Of a stretch of 64,000 nt of DNA, positions 62,995 through 64,000 are shown in pieces. The notes under the pieces are model-generated. The model was not told the origin of the DNA. It searched no databases and was given only the letters and a program-made list of their open reading frames with translations. The translations under genes were made by a program, and so were the position numbers. Position 1 is the stretch's first letter. Each line of letters begins with the position of its first letter. Origin of the DNA: Spisula solida (lineage: Eukaryota; Mollusca; Bivalvia; Venerida; Mactridae); assembly GCA_947247005.1 (NCBI GenBank), contig OX365944.1, positions 8,072,501 through 8,136,500 of the forward strand, read 5' to 3'.

Positions 62995-63274
62995 GAAATG
63001 AATTTTGAAATAGTAAAGTAATATCAATTTTACTAACAGCTGTGAATGATACATTTAGATATTTAATTAAACCGACCGTGCTGTCATATTTCAATAAAAG
63101 AAATTGAACATTAAATTGTTTCTGCGTTCCTGTTGCCTATACAGAACATTACCGTTTTGCTTCCATGCTTTGATTTATTACTCTCTATATTTGCAGTGCA
63201 GGGACAGCGCCTGGAACAATGGACGCGATGGGGTCTTTCTGATATGTATGAAGTATTGATTACTGAATTATAGA

Positions 63275-63280
63275 AATAAA
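63275..63280 (+). terminator. probable polyadenylation signal AATAAA of the nine-exon gene
   Basis: AATAAA lies 79 bases after the proposed 3' UTR acceptor at 63196. It is the first such signal in a suitable splice context after the stop codon. Confidence 0.45.
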
Positions 63281-63290
63281 ACATCAAAAT

Positions 63291-64000
63291 AGATTTTGGT
63301 AGTTGTGTTTGATTACATAACTATTTCCATATACATGTGCTGAGAATATAACTTGACAAATGTCTACCATAGTACACCCACGATAATGAATAATGGGAGA
63401 ATTATATTACAAAAAGGTGTATTAATCAGATGTGCACGATTTATTAGGGATATTTAGTACAAACCGACCATCTGTTTTCTTAAGTATGTGTAAAACCAAT
63501 TTAGCAACATTTGACCAAACCGATTCATGTTTAACATCACACATTTTCCTGGGCGCATTATAACTTGGAGAGCATTCCGGGCGTTTATATGACCCTGCGT
63601 CATTGACATTTTGCTGGCTTAGAATTAGCAGGTCGTTACTTAGACCTAGTTGCATGTATATTTGAAATCTGCATCACGAGGCGCTTCATATGAGCCTATT
63701 TTCATGTTGACCAAACGGAAGTTTAAAAGGTTTTTATCGATAAGTAAACCGTTTTCTGACCAGTTTTGTTTTCTCAAATTTTGAATTTGTACTTACGACC
63801 TTCTAATTCTAAGCCAGTAATTTACAGAATAGTTATACAAACAGGTTTCAACATTGAACTTGCAAGTTAACTGATACATAACAAATGGTTGCTCAAACAT
63901 GTTATTCTGTTTAAAAGGTACTTCTCGCACACAAGGGTCAATCAAATTATGTCCCGTCAAATATACACTGAACCACTTTAATTGGTCACTTTTCTAGCCC
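63291..64000. other. downstream flank, no gene seen
   Basis: It contains a copy of the GAGGCGCTTC / ACTTACGACCTTC dispersed repeat at about 63665-63820. No exon is supported; the minus-strand frame at 63422-63655 has no recognisable features. Confidence 0.5.

Larger units (their letters stand above)
61093..63290 (+). other. probable 3' UTR with one intron (61125-63196) and terminal exon 63197-63290
   Basis: After the stop codon a strong donor (ACCA|GTAAGT at 61125) is followed 2 kb later by an acceptor (ATATTTGCAG ending 63196) and a short stretch with AATAAA at 63275-63280. The intervening DNA is filled by MITEs. An intron in the 3' UTR explains why no polyadenylation signal directly follows the stop. 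This is inferred from signals only. Confidence 0.5.

Overview
The window is AT-rich, intron-rich animal DNA crowded with short transposon relics. Ependymin-related exons, a PAN/EB-module secreted gene family, tRNA-headed SINEs, LINE 3' ends and many small inverted-repeat elements point to a mollusc, most likely a bivalve. That is an inference from gene and repeat style. No species can be named, and nothing bacterial or CRISPR-like is present.

Layout. (1) 426-3773 (+): the last four coding exons of an ependymin-related secreted protein; its 5' exons lie left of the window. (2) 703-13170: a nearly perfect 6,232-bp tandem duplication with GTTT microhomology. It copies the convergent 3' ends of two genes, so orphan PAN exon (5794-6047) and orphan ependymin exons (7379-10005) sit in the middle while both parent genes stay intact. 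(3) 12026-24752 (-): a three-exon gene for a 233-aa secreted PAN-EB-PAN protein (gene A). (4) About 26850-31810: gene-poor spacer with MITEs, tRNA-like SINEs and a 2.1-kb segment bounded by a 29-bp perfect inverted repeat. (5) 32067-46930 (-): a paralogous three-exon gene (gene B, 234 aa) in a collinear segmental duplicate (about 11772-26850 versus 31812-48150). Its long first intron holds LINE remnants and an internal 3.6-kb tandem duplication. (6) About 48150-53340: repeat-rich intergenic DNA with fold-back elements. (7) 53413-61092 (+): a nine-exon gene for a 434-aa secreted protein of no family I recognise, with a TATA box and a probable 3' UTR exon ending near 63290.

The exon models were built by hand from splice-site consensus and intron phase. 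For all genes the phases close without conflict, and for PAN genes A and B the two paralogues confirm each other's splice sites. The repeats allow a relative history: gene A/B segmental duplication (oldest), insertions into the B intron, the 3.6-kb tandem duplication inside that intron, and last the 6.2-kb tandem duplication. The genes all encode predicted secreted or extracellular proteins, but nothing in the sequence shows that they act in a common pathway.
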